The notes beneath the pieces are model-generated. The model saw nothing but the letters and a program-made list of their open reading frames with translations, was not told the origin of the DNA and did no database searches. From Aegilops tauschii subsp. strangulata (lineage: Eukaryota; Streptophyta; Magnoliopsida; Poales; Poaceae): a stretch of 64,000 bases of DNA. The translations under genes were made by a program, and so were the position numbers. The stretch's first letter is position 1; each line of letters opens with the position of its first letter. The stretch is taken from assembly GCF_002575655.3 (NCBI RefSeq), contig NC_053040.3, positions 355,816,267-355,880,266 on the forward strand, given 5' to 3'. Positions 22,687 to 34,165 of the stretch are shown here, in pieces.

Positions 22687-25600
22687 TGTTGGGTAATGCA
22701 GTAATTTCAAAAAAAATCCTACGCACATGCAAGATCCATCTAGGTGATGCATAGCAACGAGAGGGGAGAGTGTTGTCCACGTACCCTCGTAGACCGAAAG
22801 CGGAAGCGTTATGACAACGCGGTTGATGTCGTATGTCTTCATGATCCGACCGATCCTAGTACCTAAAGTACGGCACCTCCGCGATCTGCACACGTTCAGC
22901 TCGGTGACGTCCCACGAACTCTAGATCCAGCTGAGTGTCGAGGGAGAGCTTCGTCAGCACGACGGCGTGATGACGGTGATGATGAAGTTACCGACGCAGG
23001 GCTTCGCCTAAGCACTACAACGATATGACCGAGGTGGAAATCTGTGGAGGGGGCACCGCACACGGCTAAACAATCAACTTGTGTGTCTATGGGGTGCCCT
23101 GATAACCCACAAGTATAGGGGATCGCAACAGTTCTTGAGGGTAGAGTATTCAATCCAAATTTATTGATTCGACACAAGGGGAGCCAAAGAATATTCTCAA
23201 GTATTCGCAGTTGAGTTATCAATTCAACCACACCTGGATAACTTAGTATCTGCAGCAAAGTATTTAGTAGCAAAGTAGTATGATAGTAGTGGTAACGGTG
23301 GCAAAAGTAACAGTAGCAGTTTTGGTTTTGTAGTGATTGTAACAGTAGCAACGGAAAAGTAAATAAGCGAAGAACAATATGTGAAAAGCTCGTAGGCATT
23401 GGATCGGTGATGGAGAATTATGCCGGATGCGATTCCTCATGCAATAGTTATAACATAGGGTGACACAGAACTAGCTCCAATTCATCAATGTAATGTAGGC
23501 ATGTATTCCGAATATAGTCATACGTGCTTATGGAAAAGGACTTGCATGACATCTTTTGTCCTACCCTCCCATGGCAGCGGGGTCCTATTGGAAACTAAGG
23601 GATATTAAGGCCTCCTTTTAATAGATTACCGTACCAAAGCATTAACACTTAGTGAATACATGAACTCCTCAAACTACGGTCATCACCGGTAAGTATCCCG
23701 ATTATTGTCACTTCGGGGTTAACGGATCATAACACATAATAGGTGACTATAGACTTGCAAGATAGGATCAAGAACTCACATATATTCATGAAAACATAAT
23801 AGGTTCAGATCTGAAATCATGGCACTCGGCCCCTAGTGACATGCATTAAGCATAGCAAAGTCATAGCAACATCAATCTCAAAACATATTGGATACTAGGG
23901 ATCAAACCCTAACAAAACTAACTCGATTATATGGTAAATCTCATCCAACCCATCACCGTCCAGCAAGCCTACGATGGAATTACTCACGCACGGCGGTGAG
24001 CATCATGAAATTGGTGATGGAGGAAGGGTTATGATGACGACGGCGACGGATTCCCCTCTCCGGAACCCCGAACGGACTCCAGACCAGCCCTCCCGAGAGA
24101 AATTAGGGCTTGGCGGCGGCTCCGTATCGTAAAATGCGATGAATCCTTCTCTCTGATTTTTTTCTCCCCAAACGTGAATATATAGAGTTGGAGTTGAGGT
24201 CGGTGGAGCACCAGGGGGCCCACGAGGCAGGGGGCGCGCCCAGGGGGTAGGCGCGCCCCCACCCTCGTGGACAGGCTGTGGCCCCCCTGGCCTTGATTCT
24301 TTTGCCAGTATTTTTTATTAATTCCAAAAATATTCTCCGTGAAGTTTCAGGTCATTCCAAGAACTTTTATTTCTTGACAAAAATAACACCATCGCAATTC
24401 TGTTGAAAACAACGTCAGTCCGGGTTAGTTCCATTCAAATCATGCAAGTTAGAGTCCAAAACAAGGGCAAAAGTGTTTGGAAAAGTAGATACGTTGGAGA
24501 CGTATCATGCCCCCTCCCTCGTATATAAAGTTGGGGAGGAGGAGGCCGGCCGGCCCTAGAGGGCGCGCCGAGGGGGGAGGAATCCTCCTCCTAGTAGGAC
24601 TAGGATTACTCCTTTCCTAGTCCTACTAGGAGGGGGGAGGAAGGAGAGGGAGAGGGAGAGGGAAAGAGGGGCCGCGCCCCCTCCCGTAGTCCAATTCGGA
24701 CTCCCTTGGGGGGGCGCCACCTCCTGGCTGCTGCCCTCTCTCTCCCCTAAATCCCACTAAGGGCCCAATAACTTCCCGGGGGGGTTCGGTAACCCACCGG
24801 CACTCCGGTTTTATCCAAAACCTCCCGGAACACTTCCGGTGTCCGAACATAGCCTTCCAATATATCAATCTTTATGTCTCGACCATTTCAAGACTCCTTG
24901 TCATGTGCGTGATCACATCCGGGACTCCGAACTACCTTCGGTACATCAAAACACATAAACTCATAATACCGATCGTCACCGAACGTTAAGCGTGCGGACC
25001 CTACGGGTTCGAGAACTATCTAGACATGACCGAGACTCGTATCCGGTCAATAACCAATAGAGGAACCTGGATGCTCATATTAGTTCCTACATATTCATTG
25101 AAGATCTTTATCGGTCAAACCGCATAACAACATACGTTGTTCCCTTTGTCATCGGTATGGTACTTGCCCGAGATTCGATCGTCGGTATCTCAATACCTAG
25201 TTCAATCTCGTTACCGGCAAGTCTCTTTACTCGTTCCGTAATGCATCATCCCACAACTAACTCATTAGTCACATTGCTTGCAAGGCTTATAGTGATGTGC
25301 ATTACTGAGAGGGCCCAGAGATACCTCTCCGATACTCGGAGTGACAAATCCTAATCTCGATCTATGCCAACTCAACAAACACCATCGGAGACACCTATAG
25401 AGCATCTTTATAATCACCCAGTTACGTTGTGACGTTTGATAGCACACTAAGTGTTCCTCCGGTATTCGGGAGTTGCATAATCTCATAGTCATAGGAACAT
25501 GTATAAGTCATGAAGAAAGCAATAGCAACAAACTAAACGATCATCGTGCTAAGCTAACGGATGGGTCAAGTCAATCACATCATTCTCTAATGATGTGATC

Positions 25601-25827
25601 CCGTTAATCAAATGACAACTCATGTCTATGGCTAGGAAACTTAACCATCTTTGATTCAACGAGCTAGTCAAGTAGAGGCATACTAGTGACACTCTGTTTG
25701 TCTATGTATTCACACATGTACTAAGTTTCCGGTTAATACAATTCTAGCATGAATAATAAACATTTATCACAATATAAGGAAATATAAATAACAACTTTAT
25801 TATTGCCTCTAGGGCATATTTCCTTCA
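22687..25827 (-). mobile_element. Solo BARE/Angela-type Copia LTR (TSD TAAAT), interrupted
   Basis: On the minus strand the LTR starts TGAAGGAAATATGCCCTAG and continues with the AGGCAATAATAAA hallmark of BARE-1/WIS/Angela LTRs; it ends CCCAACA. TAAAT flanks it at 22682-22686 and 25828-25832. Without the nested insertion it is about 1728 bp. There is no internal domain, so it is a solo LTR left by LTR-LTR recombination. Confidence 0.93.
23100..24507 (-). mobile_element. Solo Gypsy LTR (Sabrina-like, tentative; TSD TGCCC)
   Basis: On the minus strand it starts TGATACGTCTCCAACG, continues with CTACTTTTCCAAACAC and ends CTTGTGGGTTATCA, 1408 bp in all. TGCCC flanks it at 23095-23099 and 24508-24512. 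It is nested in the BARE-type LTR and carries no internal domain. The family name is from memory. Confidence 0.93.
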
Positions 25828-27042
25828 TAAATTCCCAAATATTCCAAAACCCTTGGGGGTTAACCTAGATCAGAAGTTCCACCGCCTCAAGGCTCTGTAG
25901 CCACTAAAAACCAATCTAGACCCGTTCGGGCACCCTGCCGGAGGGGGGAATAATCTCCGGTGGCCATCTTCATCATCCCGGCGGCCACCACGATGAGGAG
26001 GGAGTAGTCCACCCTCGGGGCTGAGGGTTTGTACCAGTAGCTATGTGTTTAATCTCTCTCTCTCTCTCTCTCGTGATTTATATCATGGGCTTTGTTAATA
26101 TTGTCGGATCATATGATGTTTCTCCCTCTATACTCTTGTTGTGATGAATTGAATCTTTACCCTTTGAAGTTTTGTCATATCGGATTGAATATTCAGAGAT
26201 GAGAACACATGATATATGTCTTGCGGTATGAATAATTGAGGTGACAAATGGGTATCTTATTGATTCACTTGATATATGTTATGGCATTCAACTCGCGGAT
26301 TCCCACGGTGATATTGGGGTAATCTATGCATAGGGGTTGATGCACGTTTTTATCCGGTAGAAACTTCGGGGTCTCTTTATAGTTCTTTATGTGGATTGAG
26401 TATTATTAATATGAATTTGCTTTGGTGTTATTCTAGTATGAACTCTAGGATAGATCGAACGGAAAAATAGCTTAGTGTTATTTTAGTACGAACTCTTGAA
26501 TAGATTGAACGGAAAGAATAGCTTTGAGGTAGTCTAGTAACCTACAAGCAATATCTATCTTTTGTTCTCCGCTAATAGGAACTCGGGAGTGATTCTTTAT
26601 TACACTTTGAGGGATAATCATATGATCCAACTATGTTAGCACTGTTGAGAGATTGCACTAGCGAAAGTACGGACCCTAGGCCTCATTTTTAAGCACTGCA
26701 ATACCGTTTTTGTGCCCGTTTACTATTTGCTACCTTGCTATTTTTATTTATTCAGATTATAAAAATATATTTCTACCATCAATATCACAATTTTATCACC
26801 ATCTCTTCGCCGAACTAGTGCACCTATACAATTTGCCATTGTATTGGTTGTGTTGGGGACACAAGAGATTTCTTGTATTTGTTTGCAGGGTCGTTTGAGA
26901 GAGACCATCTTCATCCTACACCTCTCACGGATTGATAAACCTTAGGTCATCCACTTGAGGGAAAATTACTACTGTCCTACAAAACTCTGCGCTTGGAGGC
27001 CCAACACGTGTCTACAAGAATAAAGTTGCATAGTAGACATCA

Positions 27043-27492
27043 GCCGACACGAGGGGGGTGGGGGCAAGCAATACCTTGCGCTTTGCGAGAGAGGTGCCAC
27101 ATCGAAGTTGCATTTGGTATTTGAAAATCAAACCACCCTGTTGATACATAAATTCTGTCCACATGCAAGTGTGTTCGTGTTCTGACCCTCTCCCGCGTCA
27201 TTTTTCGCCAAATTTACAAACATTAGACAAGTCGGATAACGCAACAGACACGGTTCACTCAAACTAACCGTGTGCCACGCCGGTGCCCCTGTCACGCACA
27301 CATCCGCACAGTACATTGGGCTCCACGAGGCTCCCCCTCTCAAAAATATATGCCCGCCTTGAAGGTTTTTCTATTTCATAACACACGGTTGTTATCTCCG
27401 GACCGTGTGCAATGTTTCTTGTTCCCAATCCCGCCTGCATCCCTAGAAAATATCTACCCGCCTCAAGGGTTTTTCTGTTTCATAACACACGG
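27043..27492. other. Non-coding stretch with repeated ACACGGT/ACCGTGTGC motifs
   Basis: No gene is seen. An imperfect ~125-bp duplication is present: CATAACACACGGT ends both halves (about 27378-27391 and 27480-27493), each preceded by GCCCGCCTTGAAGG- or CCCGCCTCAAGG-type sequence. ACCGTGTGC also occurs in the opposite sense. Repeated short motifs of this kind are common near the ends of CACTA transposons, but no CACTA terminus was found. Confidence 0.4.
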
Positions 27493-29214
27493 TAAATATG
27501 CCCTAGAGGCAATAATAAAGTTGTTATTTATATTTCCTTATATCATGGTAAATGTTTATTATTCATGCTAGAATTGTATTAACCGGAAGCTTAGTACATG
27601 TGTGAATACATAGACAAGCAGAATGTCCCTAGTGTGCCTCTACTATACTAGCTCGTTAATCAAAGATGGTTAAGTTTCCTGACCATAGACATGTGTTGTC
27701 ATTTGATCAACGGGATCACATCATTAGAGAATGATGTGATGGACAAGACCCGTTCGTTAGCTTAGCATAATGATCATTTAGTTTTAATGCTATTGCTTTC
27801 TTCATGACTTATACATATTCCTCTGACTATGAGATCATGCAACTCCCGAATACCGAAGGAACACTTTGTGTGCTATCAAACGTCACAACGTAACTGGGTG
27901 ATTATAAAGATGCTCTACAGGTGTCTCCGATGGTGTTTGTTGAGTTGGCATAGATCGAGATTAGGATTTGTCACTCCGTGTATCACAGAGGTATCTCTGG
28001 GCCCTCTCAGTAATGCACATCACTATAATCCTTGCAAGCAATGTGACTCATGAGTTAGTTACGGGATGATGCATTACGGAACAAGTAAAAAGACTTGCCG
28101 ATAACGAGATTGAACTAGGTATGAAGATACCGATGATCAAATCTCGGGCAAGTAACATACCGATCACAAAGGGAATAACGTATGTTGTTATGCGGTTTGA
28201 CCGATAAAGATCTTCATAGAATATGTAGGAGCCAATATGAGCGTCCAGGTTCCGCTATTGGTTATTGACCAGAGATGTGTCTCGGTCATGTCTACATAGT
28301 TCTCGAACCCGTAGGGTCCACACGCTTAACGTTCGATGACGATTTATATTATGAGGTATGTGATTTGATGACCGAAGTTTGTTCAGAGTCCCGGATGAGA
28401 TCACGGACATGACGAGGTGTCTCGAAATGGTCGAGAGGTAAAGATTCATATATTGGAATTCAGACATCGGAATGGTTCCGAGTGATTCAGCCATTTTTTC
28501 GGAGTACCGAGGGGTTACCGGAATCCCCCGGGGAAATATTGGGCCTACATGGGCCATAGGGGAGAGAGGAGGCAGCCCACAAGGGGTGGCCGCGCCCTCT
28601 CCCTCTAGGGAGTCCGAATTGGACTAGGGAGGGGGGCGCGCCCCCCTTTCCTTCTCCTATTCCTCTCCCTTCCCTCTTTCCCCCTCTCCGAAAAAAGGAA
28701 AGGGAGTCCAACTAGGATTGGGAGTCCTAGTTGGACTCCCCTCTTTGGCGCGCCCCCTAGGCCGGCCGCCTCCTCCCCTCCTCCTTTATATACGGGGGAG
28801 GGGGGCACCCCAAAGGCACAACAAGTCTTCTCTTAGCCGTGTGCGGTGCCCCCCTCCACAGTTTAACACCTCGGTCATATCGTCGTAGTGCTTAGGCGAA
28901 GCCCTGCGCCGGTAACTTTATCATCACCGTCTCCACGCCGTCGTGCTGACGGAACTCTCCATCGTCCTCAACTGGATCAAGAGCTCGAGGGACGTCATCA
29001 TGGTGAACGTATGCTGAACATGGAGGTGCCGTACGTTCGGTACTTGGATCGGTTGGATCGTGAAGACGTTCGACTACATCAACCGCGTTACTAAACGCTT
29101 CCGTTTTCGGTCTACGAGGGTATGTGGACACACTCTCCCGTCTCGTTGCTATGCTCTCCTAGATAGATCTTGCGTAATCGTAGGAATTTTTTTGAAACAC
29201 TACGTTCCCCAACA
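27493..29214 (+). mobile_element. BARE/Angela-type Copia LTR, 5' end truncated
   Basis: It begins AAATATGCCCTAGAGGCAAT without the usual first bases TGTTGG, and ends TTCCCCAACA at 29214. It is about 1.72 kb and in opposite orientation to the related LTR at 22687-25827. The flanks (ACGGT on the left, GTAAT on the right) do not form a TSD, so at least one end is a rearrangement junction. Confidence 0.85.
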
Positions 29215-29889
29215 GTAATCAACACTACTAGTCACCCACAAGCACCAATCTATAGTTTCGGTAACAAGATTGAACACAAGAGATGAACTAGGGTTTGAGA
29301 TGAGATGGTGTTGTTGAAGATGTTGATGGAGATTGCCCTCTGCACGATGGGAGAGTTGGCCGTGATGACGATGAAGATGATTTCCCCCTCCGGGAGGGAA
29401 GTTCCCCCGGCAAAATCGCTCCGCCGGAGGGCAAAAGTTCTCCTGCCCAAGTTCCGCCTCAAAACGGCGGTGCTCCGTCCCGAAAGTCTTCTCCTTATTT
29501 TTTCTAGGTCAAAATGACCTATATACCAGAAGATGGGCGCCGGAGGTGGGCCTGGGTGAGCACAACCCACCAGGGCACGCCTGGGCTCCCTGGCGCGCCC
29601 AGGTGGGTTGTGCCCACCTGGTGGGCCCCCTCTGGTAGTTATTTGCTCCAATATTCCTCAAATATTCCATAAAAAATCTTCGTGAAGTTTCAGCTTGTTT
29701 GGAGTTGTGTAGAATAGGTAGCCTCACGTAGCTTTTCCAGTCCAGATTTCCAGCTGCCGGAATTCTCCCTCTTTGTGTATACCTTCCATATTATGAGAGA
29801 AAAGCATTAGAATTACTCCAAAAAGCATTATTATGTATTAAAACATTATAAATAACATTAAGAAAACATGATGCAAAATGGACGTATCA
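29215..29889 (-). mobile_element. Gypsy LTR fragment
   Basis: On the minus strand it starts TGATACGTCCATTTTGCATC at 29889 and runs through a GGGCGCGCCAGGG stretch like other Triticeae Gypsy LTRs. It is cut off at 29215 by the end of the BARE-type LTR. The open frames in it are not coding. Confidence 0.75.
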
Positions 29890-30324
29890 CATGTTGAGGG
29901 ACTGTGATATGATCCAATTATGTTTTCATTGTTGAGAGATTTTGCACTAGTGAAAGTATGAACCCTAGGCCTTGTTTTCAAGCATTGCAATACCGTTTTT
30001 GCTCACTTTTACTAATTTCTACCTTGCTGTTTTTTTATTTTCAGATTACAAAAACCTATATCTACTAGCCATATTACACTTGTATCATCATCTCTTCGCC
30101 GAACTAGTGCACCTATACAATTTACCATTGTATTGGGTGTGTTGGGGACACAAGAGACTCTTTGTTATTTGGTTGCAGGGTTGTTTGAGAGAGACCATCT
30201 CCCACGGATTGATAAACCTTAGGTCATCCACTTGAGGGAAAATTGCTACTGTCCTACAAAACTCTGCCCTTGGAGGCCCAACACAAGTCTACAAGAAGAA
30301 AGGTTGCATAGTAGACATTAGGCA
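29890..30324 (+). mobile_element. Gypsy LTR 3' fragment related to the end of 22312-27042
   Basis: The segment parallels 26610-27042 (CACTAGTGAAAGTATGAACC, then GAGACCATCTC and CATAGTAGACATTA). It is the terminal part of a plus-strand LTR whose upstream part was replaced by the fragment at 29215-29889. Confidence 0.75.
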
Positions 30325-30930
30325 CTACGGCCAAAAGTTTATACTCTCAATTTCCTCACGATAGGAAAACCAAACTGTTAGTTTCCTAACTCTTTAGCAA
30401 GGATTTTGAGTGAGGTGTTCCCAAGAATGTCATCTAGGACACCCAACAAAAAGGTCTTGAGCTCAAACTTATTTCCAATGTCTTCACTCCAAGAAATAGG
30501 TTTAGATTGAGCTCGCGTCAGAAATACTATCTTTGTATCACCCAGACCCCCTTAGCAGTACATATTTCCCTATGACTCAAAAGAATTAAAAAAAACTAGT
30601 ATAGAGATAAATCTTCATGCTTTAGTTCTTGGCCTTAATTATTCAAAAAGGTGCACCGAAACCTTTAATATTTACTTCATATTTTAGGTGTCAATATCAT
30701 TGGTTAAAACAAATCATCACGAACTTTCACCTTTGTAACTCATACACACATTAGGCCCTGAACCACTTTTTTGGCCATGGTGCATCACCGCGCATCGCGC
30801 CTCCACCTTGCTCTAAAGTGTTGAATAGTATTTGGGCCCTGAACTACTTTTTTGGCCATGTATGCTTAAGTGTTGAATAGTATGTTGTTTTAATTCTGGT
30901 AGTAGTGTTGGGTACCAAATGGAAGCAAAT
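30325..30930. other. Unassigned non-coding DNA with a short tandem duplication
   Basis: No gene or recognised element is seen. A ~80-bp imperfect duplication is present around 30755-30890: GCCCTGAACCACTTTTTTGG against GCCCTGAACTACTTTTTTGG, and AAGTGTTGAATAGTAT twice. Confidence 0.5.
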
Positions 30931-32498
30931 TGATGGCTGCTACTTGTGAGCTGCGTTGGGATTTCCCCGAAGAGGAGAGGATGATGCAGTATAGTAGAGA
31001 TAAGTATTTCCCTCAGTGTTGAAACCAATATTATCAATCTAGTAGGAGACCCAAGCAACAATATGTAAACAACACCTGCACACAAACAACAAATACTTGG
31101 AACCCAACGAGTAGAGGGTTTTTCAACCCCTCAACGGTTACGAGCAAGATTAGAAGATAGCGTTTTTGATAGATAGACAAAAAATACAAAATAAAATAAA
31201 TAAAAGAAAATTTCAGCAAGGTATTTTTGGTTTTAATATATGTAAAAAATAGAACCCAGGGCCATACTTTTCACTAGAGGCTTCTCTCGAGAAAATAGCA
31301 TATAGTGATTAGACAAATTATTGTTGGGCAATTGACAGAAAACCAAATAATTATGACGATATCCAAGGCAATGATCATGTATATAGGCATCACGTCCGAG
31401 ACAAGTAGACCGAAATGATTCTGCATCTACTACTATTAATCCACACATCGACCACTATCCAGCATGGATCTAGTGTATTAAGTTCATTAAAGAATGGAGT
31501 AACGCCTTAAGCAAGATGACATGATGTAGACAAGATAAACGCACGGATGAAATAAATCACATCTTGTTACCCTTAATAGCAACGATACATGTGTGTCATG
31601 TCTCATTCTGTCACTGAGATTGAGCACCGCAAGATCGAACCCATCACAAAGCACCCCTTCCCATGGCAAGATAAATCAATCTAGTTGGCCAAACCAAGCC
31701 AATAAATCAGAGAACAAATACGAGGCTATAATAATCATGCATAAAAGAGTCTAGAGAAAACTCAAATAATATTCATGGATAGATGTGATCATAAACTCAC
31801 AATTCATTGGATCCCAACAAACACACCGCAAAAAGTCATTACATCAAATAGATCTCCAAGAACACCGAGGAGAACATCGTATTGAAGATCAAAAAGAGAG
31901 AATAAGCCATCTAGCTACTAACTATGGACCCATAGGTCCATGGTAAACTACTCACGCATCATCAGAGGGGTAGCAAGGATGATGAAGAACCCCTCCGTGA
32001 TCGTTTCCCCCTCCGACAGAGTGCCGGAAAAGGCCTCTAGGTGGGATCTCGTGGTTCTGGAACTTGCGGCGGCGGAAAAAGTATTTCGTGGACTCCCTGG
32101 TAGGTTTTGTGATTTTAGGGTATTTATAGAGGCGGAGGTAGGTCAAATGTAGGCTTGTGGGCCGCACTACCCACCAGGGCGCGCCAGAGGCCCCTGGCGC
32201 ACCCTGGTGCTTAGTGGGCCACTCCTTCGTCTTCTCGTTCCCTCCAGAAGCTTCCAGGGTCTCTTATTGCCAGAAAAAAAATCTCCAAAAAGTTTCGTGG
32301 CATTTGGACTTCATTTGGTACTGATATTCTGCAAAGTCAAAAACAAGCAAAAAACAACAACTAGCACTGGACACGAAGTTAATAGGTTAGTCCAAAAAAA
32401 TGATATAAAGTTGCTTGTAAATGTATACAAAACATTTAAGATTGATAATATAATAGCATGAAATAATCAAAAATTATAGATACGTTGAAGACGTATCA
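30931..32498 (-). mobile_element. Solo Gypsy LTR (no matching TSD)
   Basis: On the minus strand it starts TGATACGTCTTCAACG at 32498. It ends near 30931-30938, where GCTGCTACTTGTGAGCTGCG corresponds to the well-bounded end of the LTR at 41460. It is about 1.57 kb. The right flank ACGAC is not repeated on the left, so the copy may be recombinant. No internal domain is present. Confidence 0.75.
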
Positions 32499-32509
32499 AC
32501 GACCCTGAA

Positions 32510-32860
32510 AATAACAATGGGGACGGTTCTACAGGGACGAAACGAAGAAGACTGGCAACCACGGTGCCCTCCGGAGATGTCCCACCACTCTCCAAGCACA
32601 GCGAAGTGCCGCGTACCAAGCAACACCTTCAAGAAGGAAGGTGACGATGACGCCACTGCTGCCCGGACGAGTCCTAGGGTTTCCCCCGATACATGGAGGG
32701 CATTTGTTTCTCTTTTTTATTCTCTCCTTTTATCTTTTGGGCTTGATTATGCTGCGGCCCGATCATGTTTGTTTTATCGGTTGGTTGCTTTATAATATAA
32801 AGCGGGAGGGGGGCCTTTATCGCTATGGTTCTACAAGGAAACCACCTCCAAGACGGAGAT
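32510..32860 (+). mobile_element. Probable LINE 3' remnant
   Basis: The sequence contains CAACACCTTCAAGAAGGAAG, then CCTAGGGTTTCCCCC, then a T-rich stretch ending TTTATAATATAAAGCGGGAG. This resembles the 3' ends of grass LINEs. No coding domain is visible. The assignment rests on recalled similarity. Confidence 0.45.
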
Positions 32861-33261
32861 CATTAGAAGTTGTTAGTCATCAAAAACCGCCCGCGGTGCT
32901 CAGAGCATTCGGGGCGGTTTTGAGACCACCTCGGACATATGTAGTATTAGCGACACATGCTTTAAGGTGAAACAGGAAACCGTCGCAGACCCACGTACCA
33001 AAACTGCATCCAAACACCGATTATGTACTAGTGTTTGTTAGGAGTGGACAAACTTCTGTAAACTTCCCTCTTATTTTATCAAATTATGTCAAAATTCTGC
33101 CAAATAGGTGAGGCTAGCGGGATTGTACTTCTTTGATGCCATGTCAAATATGCCCCCGATTAATGTGGACTTGAGTTGTTAGTCTAGTTTGCTGCCACGT
33201 CATTATAGCTTAGTGGTTCAACTTGTGAGTTTTAAAATAATAATAAGATAAGGTACAAGCC

Positions 33262-34158
33262 CGAGTAAATTGCAGCAAACCACTACTTTCAAGGCTAGGC
33301 ACGCAGCGAACACTACGTTATATTTTTTTAATTAAAAACACCACATCTTGTGTAATCTTAAAAAAAACACTGATCGGCGGATTTGGTCCAATCGAGCATG
33401 TTTATGACATACTGGGCCCGCTAGTCAGGCTGACGTGGCACCGCCTAAGTAATGGCGACGTTGACTGATGTTATCATCATGCGTGGTCCTGTGGGGTCCA
33501 CCTATCATTGAAAGAAAAAAGAAAAAAATCTGGTGCTCGTCAACCTCCCACCGACGCACCAATTCATCCAGATCCGCTACTGCTCACCGCATCCACCACG
33601 TGCCACGCTCGCTGCTGCCACGCCTCGCCGCTGCTCACCGTCCGCCACTCGCCGCACCCGCTCCTGCCACGCCTCACTGCTGCTCACTGCGTCCGTTGTG
33701 CGTCGCGCCCGCTGCCTGTCGCGCCTGCTGCTCGCGACGCATGCTGCTGTTGCTCACTACCGCTGCTCACCACGCGTGCTGCTCTTGCTACTCGAGCCGC
33801 CATGGCCTCGTCCCGTCCCTGGCCGAGGCAGAGCCCGCCGCCTGCCCCGCCCTCGGCCGAGGCAGAGAAGCCCCGACCTAGCACCGTCGACCTGTGTGCT
33901 GCATGCCAACTGCTCGATGAAATGCTAAAGAGAGGAGTGTTACACTGACAAACATGGTCATGTGGAGCAAAACGATTCAATGTAACGGTGTGAAAAAAAT
34001 TTGTGCCACCTCAGTCTGACTCGCGGGCCCCATCTGTCATAATCTCACTTAATAGAGGCAGACCGGCCGATCAGTGGATTTACAAAACGATTACACAAGA
34101 CGTGATGTTTTCGGCAAACCTAGCCTTCAAAGTGGTGATTTTCTACAATTTACTTGGC
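33262..34158. mobile_element. Long-TIR Mutator-like element with GC-rich payload
   Basis: The first ~110 bp (AGTAAATTGCAGCAAACCAC, TTTCAAGGCTAGG, TCTTGTGTAATC, CTGATCGG) recur inverted at the right end (CCGATCAGTGG, GATTACACAAGACG, CCTAGCCTTCAAAGTGGTG, CAATTTACTTGG). ACAAGCC lies on both sides (33255-33261 and 34159-34165), part of an imperfect 9-bp TSD. The centre (about 33535-33900) is GC-rich with repeated GCTGCTCAC and CACGCC words, open in several frames at once. It may be captured genic sequence, but no domain was recognised. Confidence 0.72.
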
Positions 34159-34165
34159 ACAAGCC

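Larger units (their letters stand above)
22312..27042 (+). mobile_element. Gypsy 3' LTR interrupted by a solo BARE-type LTR
   Basis: The LTR starts TGATACGTCTCCAACG directly after a polypurine tract and ends GTAGACATCA at 27042. Removing the insertion at 22687-25827 and one TSD leaves about 1585 bp. It contains a CT microsatellite (about 26055-26073). The last 430 bp are closely related to the fragment at 29890-30324. The right flank is GCCGA; the 5' LTR of this element is not in the window. Confidence 0.82.

Noticed and set aside
33468..33980. Three overlapping frames of 131-146 codons as a gene
   Set aside because: All three plus-strand frames and one minus-strand frame are open together over low-complexity GC-rich sequence within a transposon.
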